64,000 nucleotides of DNA from positions 105,754,010 to 105,818,009 of the forward strand of contig OY294067.1 of assembly GCA_958510875.1 (NCBI GenBank), given 5' to 3'. The notes under the pieces are model-generated. The model searched no databases, had not been told where the DNA came from, and saw only the letters and a program-made list of their open reading frames with translations. The stretch is from Endomychus coccineus (lineage: Eukaryota > Arthropoda > Insecta > Coleoptera > Endomychidae). Shown here piece by piece: positions 9,747-20,483 of this stretch; the first letter of the stretch is position 1; every line of letters starts with the position of its first letter. The translations under genes were made by a program, and so were the position numbers.

Positions 9747-11973
9747 TTGTGGATAATTTTGGTTAGAGGAAAGAGAGGTGCATTAGTAAAGACAATGTGG
9801 AAAGCTATAATCCTGATGGCAGGAGTTCTCGCCGTGAAGTACGATCTCGCGTTCATAGCGTATGATTGCATAGGTCCCGGGGTCAACACGATTACGATTA
9901 TTTCCCTAAAAGACGTGGAACCCTACCCGCAGGACAAGGCTAACTAACTATATAGAAGAGAAGTAGAAGGTCCAGCTGGTTCAGAGAAATATAATTGGAA
10001 AAATTTACGTACAATCTTGATTGAAGTAAGGCGGATAATCTTTCACTGTGGCATGTATAGCCCTTCATCACTAGTACAGGGAGGATTGTCAAGTTTCGTA
10101 CCCCAAATTGGGACACAATGATGTCAGAAAGCCCATCGTTAGCAATTGTTAATGATTTTTAATCAAATCATATCTAATGTTACATTAAATGGAACAACAT
10201 CGGCGGCGTTAACATTATATGGAATCACAGAAACCAACTGTAAAGTTGTTACTTACCATGAAAATAATCAATATTGGAATGATGTAGCAGTTTTGGCGCA
10301 GGTGACAATTTCACTGCGAGATTATTGGGCAAAAGTACTTCTAGATGATAATAAAATTAAGTTGATTAGCGGTATCACCAGCACATTACGGCCCACAAAG
10401 TGCCCGCAACAGCTATCAATATTATATGGAGGAGAGGCACCCTTGGTGACCAGCAGTAATTCGGATCGATTTTTAGTTGTAGTACAGCTGGAGAAAGTCT
10501 TTGCGCTGAAACTATATCAGACTACAATTGTTTGTAATAAGGAACAATTACAAACCGAACATCCAAACATCCTAGTTTTGAATACGGAGCAGATTCAGGT
10601 CATGCAACATGTAAGTCCGATGATTGCGAAAATATTAATCTGTTAACGTATTTTTTTATACTTCGACTACGCGAGAGGAAAACCTATAATGTTCGAAGAC
10701 TACCGTGTGAGCCAGCAGTGGAATGTGGGGAGAGGACAGGCATTCGTATTTTCTTGAAGGTTTGGAGGTTATAGGCATACGGAAAGACCTCACTAGGTAA
10801 ATAGTTCTAAACTTCGCTGTTCTATAGAAAAATGAAGTCTGGTGGGATGAAGTTTTGCAGGCCTCGAGCTTGACAATGAAGTGGTGACTAGTTTGAGCTT
10901 GTCTAGTCCGCGTATCTGTAATCTCTCATGGTAGAAGACATATGTCAATAGTAAGCTATTATATTTTGAACAAGTGCTCTATCGAAGACATCTATATAGA
11001 CACGATAATAAGACGTTGCGAACTAAAAAGACGGATGTTGAAAACGAAGCTATTAAAGATTACCCTCATGCCCCACGAAGTGGGATGGTTATTAAAGCAA
11101 CTGACAGGATACTTCGTTGAAGTATTAGGAGAAGTTATCTATGTTATTCAATGCGTTCCCAGGCCAGTGGCGTTACGACGGACAACTAAATGCTACCAAG
11201 AATCACCACTAACTAGTAATAATCAGTCCAAATTTATTGCTCCCATAGTCCACATTTTACAAAATTAAGCCGAAGAGCTGGACTATAATCAGGTCACTCC
11301 GCCTCTTATTTTATTAACAGTCAATGAATAGGGATGTCACCGTTACCAATTGTGAGCGCTACACGAACTGAACTTCGGAGGGCTATATACCAAGGATGAA
11401 GTACAAAAGAGCCAACAGTTCATAACCGATGGTATTAGTCGTAAAGCGATTCAAAATACCTTAATAAGAAAACTACAAGGAGAAGAACCTATCAAACAAG
11501 AATATTCAATGATAAAACTGTTCGATACACAAGAATTGAAGGCAATGGCAAAAAGCTCTCTTCAGTATCTATGGGGGGCTTTAACCGATTTTGGAATTGG
11601 TTGTAACGGACAGGTTGGAATTTATTTCTGTATAAGGTTAATAAAGGTCCTAATAAATTTAATTCCTAATGGATTTCGGCCATATGAACTATTCGGCTGC
11701 AGTTGTAGCGAGTGAATGGAGTGAATTTAACATGTGGATTTTGTGGATGATAGATCGGGAAACATTCCCTACAAAGAAGGGAAAAGGAGAGGCAGTAGGG
11801 CCGACAGAAGCCATCGTAATCCAAGCTACACAACAAAACGCCACGCCACGTTCGTTGAAAATTCGAGTGCCGCTACTGAATTTATAAGAGGCGCGAATAG
11901 TGCTGACTCGCAAGGTAACCGCGTTTTCATAGAATTACCACGGGGACACTGGATAAATAGTGTCGCGAATTAA
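9747..11973 (+). pseudogene. Env-like glycoprotein gene, fragmented
   Basis: Downstream of pol come several open stretches (9747-9947, 10146-10646, 10942-11268, 11509-11715, 11734-11973), separated by stops and frame changes. The first begins with a hydrophobic leader and then the AYDC motif characteristic of the N-terminus of a glycoprotein class shared by insect LTR elements and some arthropod negative-strand viruses (chuvirus-like). A hydrophobic segment near 11600-11700 with small and aromatic residues fits the C-terminal membrane anchor, followed by a polar cytoplasmic-tail-like end. Recognition rests on order and a few motifs, not on a search. It cannot encode a full protein as it stands. 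Confidence 0.6.
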
Positions 11974-12271
11974 AAGGAATGTGGAACGTGCGCTAAAGGT
12001 GAGTGTGCGTTTTTTCTAAGAACGTACCGGTAGTCATCCGTAATTATTGAACAATCATCAACACTTCGTTAGTAAGGAATATTTGTCTTATTATATTAAA
12101 GGTGGATTTAATCCGCTATGTATTTACTATATAAATTTTAACATTTCTTATAGACGTGGACCTGTCTAATTATTTAGTAATTTAGAATAGGATTAATAAC
12201 CATTGGTTATTCAGATAGAAGGTAGGTTCGCTGAAAGGACCATACAACCGAAGGGGTGAATTATCTTTTTT

Positions 12272-12338
12272 AAGGGGGGGTGTAATGTAATGAATAGGGA
12301 TATTACTCTAACTGTAAGTTCTCATTGTTAATCTATCA
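12272..12338 (+). repeat. Polypurine tract and start of a 3' LTR
   Basis: AAGGGGGGG (12272-12280) immediately precedes TGTAATGTAATG at 12281, the usual arrangement of second-strand primer and LTR start. The LTR sequence is cut at 12338 by the hAT element. Its continuation after the hAT is not certain, and no matching 5' LTR was found. Confidence 0.55.
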
Positions 12339-14723
12339 CAGTGATTCTCAACCTTTTTTTTGTTGCGGCACACTTTTAACGATTTCAAAACTTGGCGGCA
12401 CACAAAGAAAAAAATATGTTTAAAAATTATTTACTTACCTATAACACACTGCGTAAAATAGTTTATGATAATAATTTTAAATGTGCGAAATAAAATAATA
12501 TGTACTGCAAAAGTAACAGTACGTTTATTAAGGGATTAATTACAAGTTAATAATAAAAATACTTTTAATACGAAAATTGAGCTTGATGTTTTTTGATAAT
12601 TTCATTTATATTTGGTCTTAAAAATGACAACGCTACTCTCATATCGTCTTCTACATTTAACAATCTTGATCTTTTGTAGATTTAATGTTGGTTAATGCTG
12701 AAAATCCGAATTCACACAAATTAAATGTGGAAAATTGTAATAATATGTTTAAAGCTTTTTTGGATATCATTGGATAATCGCATCTAATGTTAATCCAAAA
12801 TGAATTAGCTGATTCTTCTGAATGTTTTAAAATTGAATCTCGATTATTGGAAAGCAAAATGAGTTATTTCTCTTCATTCAAAGTTAAGTCAAATACAGAA
12901 GTATCCGTTATGAGAAATGGATTACGAACCCAATCAAATTTCTTTATATCTAATTTTGGGAAATAATGAGTAATTCTCTCCTCTAATGTTGTCAAATGGT
13001 CAATAACAATTATTTTAATAGTTTTATAACAGTCTTTTGGGACTGACTCAAACTTTTCTAAATTGCCTTTCTGAGCTTTATTCTTCCATAAAGCTATTTG
13101 TTTTTGGAATCCCACCAGCTTATCGGTTGAGTTTAAGATATTTTCATTAGGTCCTTGTATACTTGAATTTATGTTATTGAAAATAACAAAAATTTGTGAT
13201 AAGTAAGCAAGTTTAGTACACCATATTTTATTTTCCAACAAATGAACAAAATCATAATTTTTATCTTGTTCAAAAAACATTTTCATTTCGTCTTTTAATC
13301 CACAACCACCTTACTTCCGTATGCAGTAACAAGGATTCGTACTTGGCTTCCATAGCTTGGCACAATTTACTAAATAAGCGACTTTTTAATGGTCTTGATT
13401 TTGTATGTTTAATCATTTTAACACATTGTTCCAGAACTATTTTCAATTCTGATGGCAAATATCTTGTAACAAGTGCTTCTAGATGCAAAAAACAATGGGT
13501 AACTAATATCCCCATTCAGTTCTTTAACATGTGCTACAAATCCTTTTAGATAGCTGGAGCACCATCTGTACAAATGCCAATACATGACTTCCACGAAACT
13601 TTAATTTCTTCTAAATATGAACTAATTACATCAAAAATATGTTTGCCATTTGTAAAATCAGGTAACACCCGACAACATAAAAATTGTTTAATCACATCAT
13701 TTTCGTGAATAAATCTAACAAATGCAATTAATTGAGCCTTACCTGTAATATCTGTTGTTTCGTCGATTTGTAGAGCAAAATTTGAATTTGCAAGAGTTTT
13801 TGCAGTATTTTGCTCAATATTTTGCGACATATCTTTAATTCTGCGATGGATTGTGTCATTCTCGAAAGTGGTATTTACAAATATCAATATCTGCTGATCC
13901 ACCAATCATTATTTTTACAATTTTGCGACAAGCTGGTAATATAATTTCTTCAGCCAAATTGTGAGGTTTTAATTTAACAGCAATCAATTCAGCTATTTCG
14001 TAAGAAGCTACTTGAGCCTTTTCAGACACATCGATTTGTTTTTCAAAAACTTTTACTTGCTTGGATTTTGAAGATAAAGACTTTTGAAAGTAGCTCTTAT
14101 CTTTTGTTGAAAGCGAAGGATGATTAGTCACCAAGTGACGTTGGAGTTTGCTCGGAACCATAGCACTATTTGATAATCTACAACCACATATCACACACTC
14201 GGGAACAACTTTGTCATTTTCCATTGTAGAGGTAAATCCAAATTTCAAAAAATCATCATTGTATTTCCGATGAACAACGTATTTTTTGGAGCAAGACGTA
14301 TCTTTACTAGTACCGGGCGTGGGCTCATTAACTTGGTCGCTAACGTTATCGTTATCATTATCACTATTATCATCGTTAAGATTTCTTCTTTTTAACCATT
14401 TATCCATTTTCAGAAGGTTCTGTTAAAATTAAAATAATATTGTCGAAACATTATTAAAAAAAGGCGAATCAAATATTACCTTTAAATACGATTTATTCAA
14501 GTTTGAGAATACAATACTGCAAAGCCAATATGTTTATACAATTTTATAAATTGACACTGCAAGCAAAATAAATTAATAGGGAACTGAATCACATACATTT
14601 GCCAATTTTAACGAAAAAAAAGTGCAGTAACTACTATGCAACGCGTTGGGAATCCCCACTGTCACGTACTAGTGACAAGCGTGAGCCGACTTTGGCGGCA
14701 CACTTTTAGAATTTCGCGACACA
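12339..14723 (-). mobile_element. hAT transposon inserted in the gypsy 3' LTR
   Basis: The left end is CAGTGATTCTCAACC, a typical hAT terminus, followed by GCGGCACAC subterminal repeats. Further GCGGCACAC-like motifs occur near 14694-14720, marking the other subterminal region, but the expected terminal inverted repeat there is lost or rearranged. The element encodes a BED-finger transposase on the minus strand. The octamer ATCTATCA before the left end has a 7/8 match at 14752-14759, which may be the target duplication but is not convincing. Confidence 0.75.
12657..14407 (-). pseudogene. hAT transposase, BED-finger type (ZBED5/FAM200-like)
   Basis: The ORF starts at ATG 14407 with an acidic N-terminus, then a BED zinc finger (CVICGCRLSN with RHLVTNHP) in the first 110 residues. 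After a frameshift near 13880 the catalytic region continues with FALQIDETTDITGKAQLIAF and ICTDGAPAI, carrying the first two acidic residues. In-frame stops follow, then THCFLHLEALVTRYLP and LLLHTEVRWL at 13270-13515 and C-terminal parts to 12657. Overall length, near 580 codons, is close to a full transposase. About four lesions inactivate it. Confidence 0.85.
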
Positions 14724-14724
14724 G

Positions 14725-14776
14725 CTGCATAACATACCATAATATGATAGACTCTATCATATGGTATGTTGTGCAG
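14725..14776. repeat. Hairpin-forming inverted repeat
   Basis: A 26-base left arm (14725-14750) and a 23-base right arm (14754-14776) are complementary apart from one mismatch and a three-base gap, with a 3-base loop. It lies just beyond the hAT subterminal repeats and could be a remnant of that terminus or a separate tiny palindrome. Confidence 0.7.
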
Positions 14777-15889
14777 TTTATCGCTATTGTTATGACTTCA
14801 AACAAAGGAACTCCTTCACGTCTGAACATGTGAAATAATATGCAATACCCACACGAAAGCTTCATCAGCAGGATGATAAAGACTCCGCGAAAACCAAGAG
14901 TAAAGACGGGGAGAGAAGTAAGGAGATTCAGAGGCTATGTTGTTTTAATAAAACTCCTGCAATAGGGAAAAAGTTAGTTCTGGTCGATCAACGCTCAAGG
15001 GCTCAAGTCAGGTAATACTGAAATTAAGGACCATTCATTCATTCATCTTTCTTAAAGTTAAAAAGTTTTTTTCATAGTGAGAGAAGTGGGAATTGAAAAT
15101 CAAATCATTAATTTGCTAATTAAGTTACTTTGGAATACATCCCGGAAATCCGATGTGTTATCATCGTTAGATAAGTCAATTTGTTTTCGTGTAGATAGTT
15201 AGCATGGCGCGCCCATCGAATAAAACAAGAAGTGAGTGCCCACATTAAGTGGAGAGGAAGAGAGTCTTTACAATAAGGAAGGGGTAAGTTTTTAAACTAG
15301 TTATTTCAACTGCTAGAGTTGGGCTTGTGCTGGGTGATTTTTTCTAATTGATAATTCAGTCTCAAAATTAAGTTAATCATCCCAGGTGGGGCACTAATGG
15401 CAAAATTAGAAAAATAAAGGCGTGAAGGATTTTTTTTGTGATAATCAAGAAACTACTATTCCTTTTCTGTTTATTTAGTGCAATAAAGGGAACTAATGTA
15501 ACTGTTCAATAGATATTTGTCCCAGCAAAATTATTATTAAATCTATTTGATAAGGCCGTTTGCGTTTAATCTAATATTTAAATACACCCAAAGCTTACCT
15601 ATACAGCAACAAGTTCAATTAGTACACTGTTAGTACTTACCTCTATAAATAAGTAGGTGGTGGCAGCCTATCATAATTTCATTTCATAAGAATTATTTTA
15701 TTAATTACCCGATTGCAAATTCCGTTAACTGCTGGAAGCCGTAAGGTACACGCATACCCAGGGGAGCATTGGGATTGCTTTTATAAAAAGTTTAAAGTAA
15801 TAGTCAACTATTGTAGATTTGGTGGCGGGGTTTAAGTGGAATATTAAACAGAAACTAATAATAACGATTAGTATATTTGTGCCGTGTTT
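14777..15889. other. Possible LTR continuation; no gene
   Basis: The interval lacks coding potential. It could contain the displaced remainder of the gypsy 3' LTR (polyadenylation-like AATAAA motifs occur near 14946 and 15410), but without a second LTR to compare this is unproven. Confidence 0.3.
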
Positions 15890-16010
15890 TGTCGTGCGGG
15901 CATTTTCTCATTCCTCCCCCGACGGGTTGACGACCCTGAAATGCTGTTCCGCGAACCACAGGGCTTTTATTCTGTCCTGCGGTTCTAGTCGCAGTATTTC
16001 ATTTCAGGCT
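15890..16010 (-). pseudogene. LINE ORF2 scrap, same family as 50.8 kb
   Basis: Read on the minus strand this gives RLEPQDRIKALWFAEQHFRV, almost the same peptide as the plus-strand segment near 50900-51000 that precedes a LINE RNase H domain. The DNA similarity between the two regions is also obvious. It is therefore a short, inverted fragment of the same non-LTR retrotransposon family. Neither end is defined. Confidence 0.6.
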
Positions 16011-16131
16011 GTCCCCTATGTAGACGGGATTGATCTGCACTCGGTATACTCTTCCTCGTGGATGCAATGCCTCTGAGAAAGAGTCCCTATATTCTGTCCA
16101 GAAGTTTCTGGACTGTAACCAGTTTAGTTAT

Positions 16132-16187
16132 TTTCCTCTATACGAGAACTGCATGACTGAGTCATGCAGTTCTCGTATACAGGAAAT
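16132..16187. repeat. Near-perfect short palindrome
   Basis: TATACGAGAACTGCATGACT (16139-16158) and its exact reverse complement (16160-16179) are separated by a single G. One mismatch farther out, the symmetry continues for six more bases on each side (TTTCCT and AGGAAA). The exact 20-bp arms with a one-base spacer contrast with the decayed DNA around them. Confidence 0.95.
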
Positions 16188-16329
16188 ATAATGGGATAAT
16201 AATAGCTGAGTAGATCCACATCAGATGCTTAGGACCCAAACCCCACTTCATGCCAAAACTGCCAAAAGATTATCATAGCATTTTGGCAGTTGCTTCTGCC
16301 AGAGAAGCTCTGCTACGGATTATATTTGA

Positions 16330-18461
16330 GGGAAGTTATTGTTTATGAGTGAAAGTTTAAGTATGTTTGTAGGTCCACAATCTCTTCGGATCAAAATCTC
16401 CAATTAAAGCATTGGCTGCTTGTAAAAGGAATTTGCAGCCATGGTTCTTATCAATTATTGCTTTGAATTTTTTATATATTTGGTTTCCAATATGTCCCGG
16501 AACTTTTTTGCATTTTTGCTCATCTCTATCAAAGATAATTTGGATGACTCAATTGGATAATAGTGTTGGAAATGAAATTATAATTGGTTTTTATAAATGA
16601 AACTTGTTGACATAAAATGTGATTGGTCAGCAATTTTTTGGCTTGTAAGAGAGGCTGAGAAGAATCATGTTCAAATTCTTGTATAACAGTTTTTATTTGC
16701 GTAAAGTTTTCGGCATAAAAAGAAGCAGCCTCTAACCATGTTCCCCAACGTGTTAAAACGGGTTGAGGTGGAAGAGGAAGATTAGGAAATGATCTCTATA
16801 AAATTGAATTCTTAGTGGAGCTTTTAAAAATATTTTTTTTACGCAAGATATCAAATCATTTACAAGGGGAAAGTTTTTTCTAACTTCTTCTGCCACCCTA
16901 TTTAATGCATGGGCCAAACAAGTAGTATGAATTAATTGCGGATAAAATTTTTTCAAGTTTTGGCCTGTCTTGACCATATAAGCTGCTGCATCTGATAGGA
17001 GAAGTATAAACTTTTCGTTAGGAATAGCCTCAGGAAGAAAAAAGTTTGTTAAAGTGTCTTCTATAAATCTAGTAACAGTTAAGGCATTTGTTTGAGGAAG
17101 TCTTTGCAAGCAATTAAGTATGATTTTGTAAAATTTTCATTCTTAAGAGCCCCAATCATTAAATGAGCAATGTAATGTCCTGAGGAATCTGTCATTTCAT
17201 CTACACTTATAAAGAAATAATTATTCACTATCTCTAACCTGATGCTATTAAGTAACGAGGAATATAAATTGTCAATTTCTGTTCTTCTTAGAGTTCTTTC
17301 GCTTGGTATATTGAATTTACATATTTACAATACTTTTGAAGAAAAGATTGAAAATTATCGTTTGACAGTTTTGATAAGGGTATATTTGACGTCACCAATG
17401 CTCGACAAAAATCTTGCCTGAATTCTTGCTCACTTGAAGTTTTGGGAACATTAGATTGAAAGCACTTTGATATTGACGGTTGCTTTTTTCCTTCAGATGT
17501 CACTTTGTTTCGTTTGGCCACATGTGATGCAGTTTTAACATGCTGTTCTATTAGAAACCTTTTCTCAGATGTAATCTACAAAGACGAAATACCATATGTA
17601 GAGCAAATTTTTCAAATAGGTACCTTAAATCTTTGACAAACCAATTCATATAGTGGCTATCACCTATTTGCCACACGGTGTAAAAAAACTTATCGTTTTC
17701 TTCCAAATTATACGAGCTCCTATATATTTTAAAACATGGAGATTTAATTTAATTTGTTTGTAACTTCTCAAATCATATTGAACAGGGTGAGGGAAACCTT
17801 GGTCGTAGTTCTCTCCTTTGAAATAAAACTTAACAATTTTTTAAAATAAAACTGGTCAATGGTGGACGAAAACACGTATTCTACAATTATTTTCATGTAT
17901 ACAGGATAACCCAATAATAAATTATGCAAATATAACGGTACTTTTTCATAAATTATTAAATGACCAACTTTTTTAATTTTTTTGGAGCCGATAGCCGTTA
18001 TAATTATCGCTACTTAACCCTGAAATACGTTTTTAATTATCTAGCCGAATTCTAAGGAATTTTTTTTTTTGAATATGTGCTTTTGTCCACCATTGTCCGG
18101 TTTCATTCAAAAAAATTGTTTATTTTTGTTTCAAAGGAGTTATGGGACTACGATGAAAGTCTGCATCACCCTGTACGCCAGAGGCAAGGAACACTCTTTA
18201 TACCGAAAAATCCTAATATTTGAAATCTTAAAAAGTTAGGTAAAATACACCTTGTGCATATTTAATAAACTCTCTTCATTACACACCTTGTATAGCTTGT
18301 AATTCAGAAACATTTTTTATGTTGAAAAGTTTGTATAGCTTTGAAAATAATAAATTTATACTTACAATTTTTCTGCAGACTGAGCAGAATACTTTTCCCA
18401 TGTCCATAGACAACTCTGGAAATGGTTTAATCCACATAGACACTTTGATACCACTTGCCAT
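16330..18461 (-). pseudogene. hAT transposase pseudogene with an intron (CGGBP1-like)
   Basis: Exon 1 (18366-18461) starts at an ATG and encodes 32 residues ending CSVCRKI, the cysteine pair of a BED finger. A GTAAGT donor follows. The acceptor TTTGTAG at 17576-17581 leads into exon 2 from 17575, which supplies the histidine pair (EQHVKTASH). Exon 2 continues with KQPSISKCFQSN and ALVTSNIPLSKLSNDNFQSF. Farther on are LLLSDAAAYMV, LIHTTCLAHALNRVAEEVR and LTRWGTWLEAA (about 16720), hallmarks of the hAT group related to CGG-repeat-binding protein. Frame breaks near 17290, 17110 and 16500 inactivate it. No terminal inverted repeats were recognised. Confidence 0.82.
17783..18173. mobile_element. 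MITE with about 100-bp inverted ends inside the hAT intron
   Basis: The ends CAGGGTGAGGGAAACCTT and the complement of CAGGGTGATGCAGACTTTC are inverted. Similarity continues inward for about 100 bp (shared TCCTTTGAAA, AACAATTTTTT, CAATGGTGGAC). TA follows the right end; the left flank no longer shows TA. No coding capacity. Confidence 0.75.
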
Positions 18462-18871
18462 TTTAAATACACACTGGCACACTTGAAAATCTAAATTTAA
18501 ATTAACTTCTAAAATTGTCGACACAACTTTGAGAAAACTTTTAATAATTATGCCCCTCCTCGTTTCCTTAGTTTGGCAACAAATAAATGGACTCCAACGG
18601 TGTCGGGTACTTAATTCTTAGTACCTACTTCCGGATTAAGTGAATATTTTAAACATCAACAATATTATCGTTGTCCTTTTCTTAAAATTATACCTGCTAC
18701 ATGCAAAACCAGTCAAGCAACACAAATTGAGAGCTTTTAAATTTACTTTACTCGCAAGAATAATAAAAAATGTTTTGGTTAAATTATATAGGAAGGAATT
18801 GTTTGTAAAATTGTTACAGATATGCTAAAAATTTAAAAAATAGTTAAAAATATGAAAAATTCGGAAAAATT
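18462..18871. other. No recognised feature
   Basis: AT-rich DNA between the hAT pseudogene start and the truncated end of the second gypsy element. The hAT terminus should be here but I could not identify it. Confidence 0.35.
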
Positions 18872-19800
18872 TCAATATGAAAAATATGCCAAATATGAAA
18901 TTTTCGTAAGTGCCTCACTATAGTCATAGTCCGCTTTACTCAACACACGAGATACATAACAAATTGGCCTCTCCGTGCCATCAGCCATAATATTAAATCT
19001 AATCTCGTATTCACTTGAATCACAAGCTAAACGCAACGGCATATTTTCATTATTATGAATCAAAATATCATCAGAAGCAAGTTTACTCTTGGCAAATTGA
19101 AACGCTTTTTCACATTGCGAAGTTCAACTAAATTCAGTACCCGTAAATTATATAAAGGTTTCAATTTAGCCGATAAATCTTTAATAAACTTTGAGTAATA
19201 ATTGACCATATCAACAAAAGCTCGCACTTGTGTCACATTACGAGGTGTAGGTGAGCTCAAAAAAGTCTTGCCCTTCTCCTCATCTTTTTCCAAACCAAAC
19301 TGGAAATTGTATGACCTATACAATCTTAAAATAATTCCCACTTTTTCAAATTTACCGGTCAGTGGCCACAATATTGTCAAAAAAATTAACTGTTCTTGAA
19401 CAACCCTGTAAAACTTTTTCTACTGTGCCCTGAAATATAGAACAAGCTGGCTTTGTTCCATAAGGTAACCTTTTATCTTTCGAAGTTAATAACTCGCCAG
19501 TTTGATCATTTAAGGTTAACTGATTATATGCATCAAGAAAATCGAGCTTTGTGACATTCTGACCCCCTTGTAGAGTAACAAATATTTCCTCAATACGAGG
19601 TAATAGATGATTGAATCTTTTAAATGCTTATTTACCGTTATTTTATAATTTGCACAAACTGTTATGTCTTCATCTACTTTCTCAATTACTCCAGTCGTTT
19701 CAATTCATCCTGCACCTTTTCATTAAAAGCAAATGGAACATTTTAACATTTTCTCTAATCTGTAAATTGATTTTTTCACCATTATAGCAGCCTAATTCAT
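18872..19800 (-). pseudogene. Reverse transcriptase and RNase H N-terminus
   Basis: The minus strand shows RT motifs in several frames. The part after the active site is best preserved, with KTFLSSPTPRNVTQVRAF and VNYYSKFIKDLSAKLKPLY at 19060-19380. It is followed by the RNase H start LACDSSEYEIRF with DGTERPICYVSRVLSKADYD at 18872-19063, a standard gypsy arrangement. The YxDD box itself is not readable in a single frame. The RNase H is cut after its first third. Multiple frameshifts and stops are present. Confidence 0.78.
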
Positions 19801-19813
19801 TTGTAAAAACATT

Positions 19814-20119
19814 TTAGTACTTTATCAAAAGCATAGAAACTTTGTTAGTAGTTTGCTCAATTTTACCAATACCATCTCTTCCCAACAAAATCTTTGATGC
19901 TTTTTTGACCACTAATAAGTCATAATGTTTAGTTAACCCTTTAATGTACAATGTTACATTTATTTTACCTTCCGGGATAATTACTTTACCTGAATAAGTT
20001 TTTAATCTGGTTGTAGTACACTCTAATGGAAGATGAAGAAAATTGTTACAATAAAAATTAAAAGGCATACAAGAGACACCTGCTCCCATATGTAACTCCA
20101 TATCCGTAGCCACAATCAA
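19814..20119 (-). pseudogene. Retropepsin domain
   Basis: The frame carries MELHMGAGVSCMP, in the position of the active-site D-T-G-A motif, with the catalytic aspartate replaced by histidine and T by M. It is followed by TRLKTYSGKVIIPEGKINV, LLVVKKASKILLGRDGI and a short tail. The I-L-L-G-R-D hairpin motif is intact. The order and the 100-codon length suit a gypsy protease. Loss of the catalytic aspartate means it cannot be active. Confidence 0.8.
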
Positions 20120-20195
20120 TTAATACAGGAACATATAAGGGTTTAAGAAAATTAATGTTTTTAAAATCTGTTAGGCAATAGTGGAAGATTGTCAT

Positions 20196-20408
20196 CTACT
20201 TCCTCAAGTAAATGATTTTCTTAGTATTCAACTTACATGCAGCCATGATATGCCCCTTTTTACCATATTTCTTGTAGGTAAACTTTTTATGTTTACAGTT
20301 GCTAAAATTATGGTTAGGTTTGTTACAAAAATTACATTTTATTGATATCTTTCTTTTGAACTTTACCACTAAAACTCGAATGTTTAACATTAGTATGCTT
20401 AAATACAT
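20196..20408 (-). pseudogene. gag nucleocapsid with CCHC zinc knuckles
   Basis: One intact knuckle C-x2-C-x4-H-x4-C is present (CNFCNKPNHNFSNC). It is followed by a second with both leading cysteines lost (YKKYGKKGHIMAAC). The surrounding sequence is lysine-rich, as expected for nucleocapsid. It lies directly upstream of the protease in transcription order. The gag part upstream is displaced by the hAT insertion. Confidence 0.8.
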
Positions 20409-20483
20409 TGATCTTATTAATAAGAATGCTCTACAAATTTTCGATTTTGCTCCTTTAAATCAGCTTCTTTGTTCAATGTAATT

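Larger units (their letters stand above)
4480..12338 (+). mobile_element. Decayed gypsy/Ty3-type element with env-like gene (gag-pol-env)
   Basis: In order on the plus strand it holds a nucleocapsid remnant, protease, reverse transcriptase, integrase and then a glycoprotein-like region. A purine run (12272-12280) precedes what looks like the start of the 3' LTR (TGTAATG at 12281). Frameshifts and stops break every gene. The RNase H domain and parts of the reverse transcriptase are deleted. A palindromic MITE sits in the integrase (7257-8121), and a hAT element has entered the 3' LTR at 12339. The env-like gene is of insect glycoprotein type, so the ancestor may have been an endogenous retrovirus-like element. 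No 5' LTR or primer-binding site was identified. Confidence 0.8.

Noticed and set aside
11322..12300. ATGAATAGGGAT occurring near 11328 and at 12290 as paired LTRs
   Set aside because: The similarity is only about 13 bases and the position at 11328 lies inside the env-like gene.
12331..14759. ATCTATCA and CTCTATCA as the target duplication of the hAT at 12339
   Set aside because: Only 7 of 8 bases match, and the second copy is not next to a recognisable hAT terminus; it lies within a separate hairpin.
15819..16076. 85-codon plus-strand frame
   Set aside because: It is antisense to the LINE scrap at 15890-16010 and has no domain of its own.
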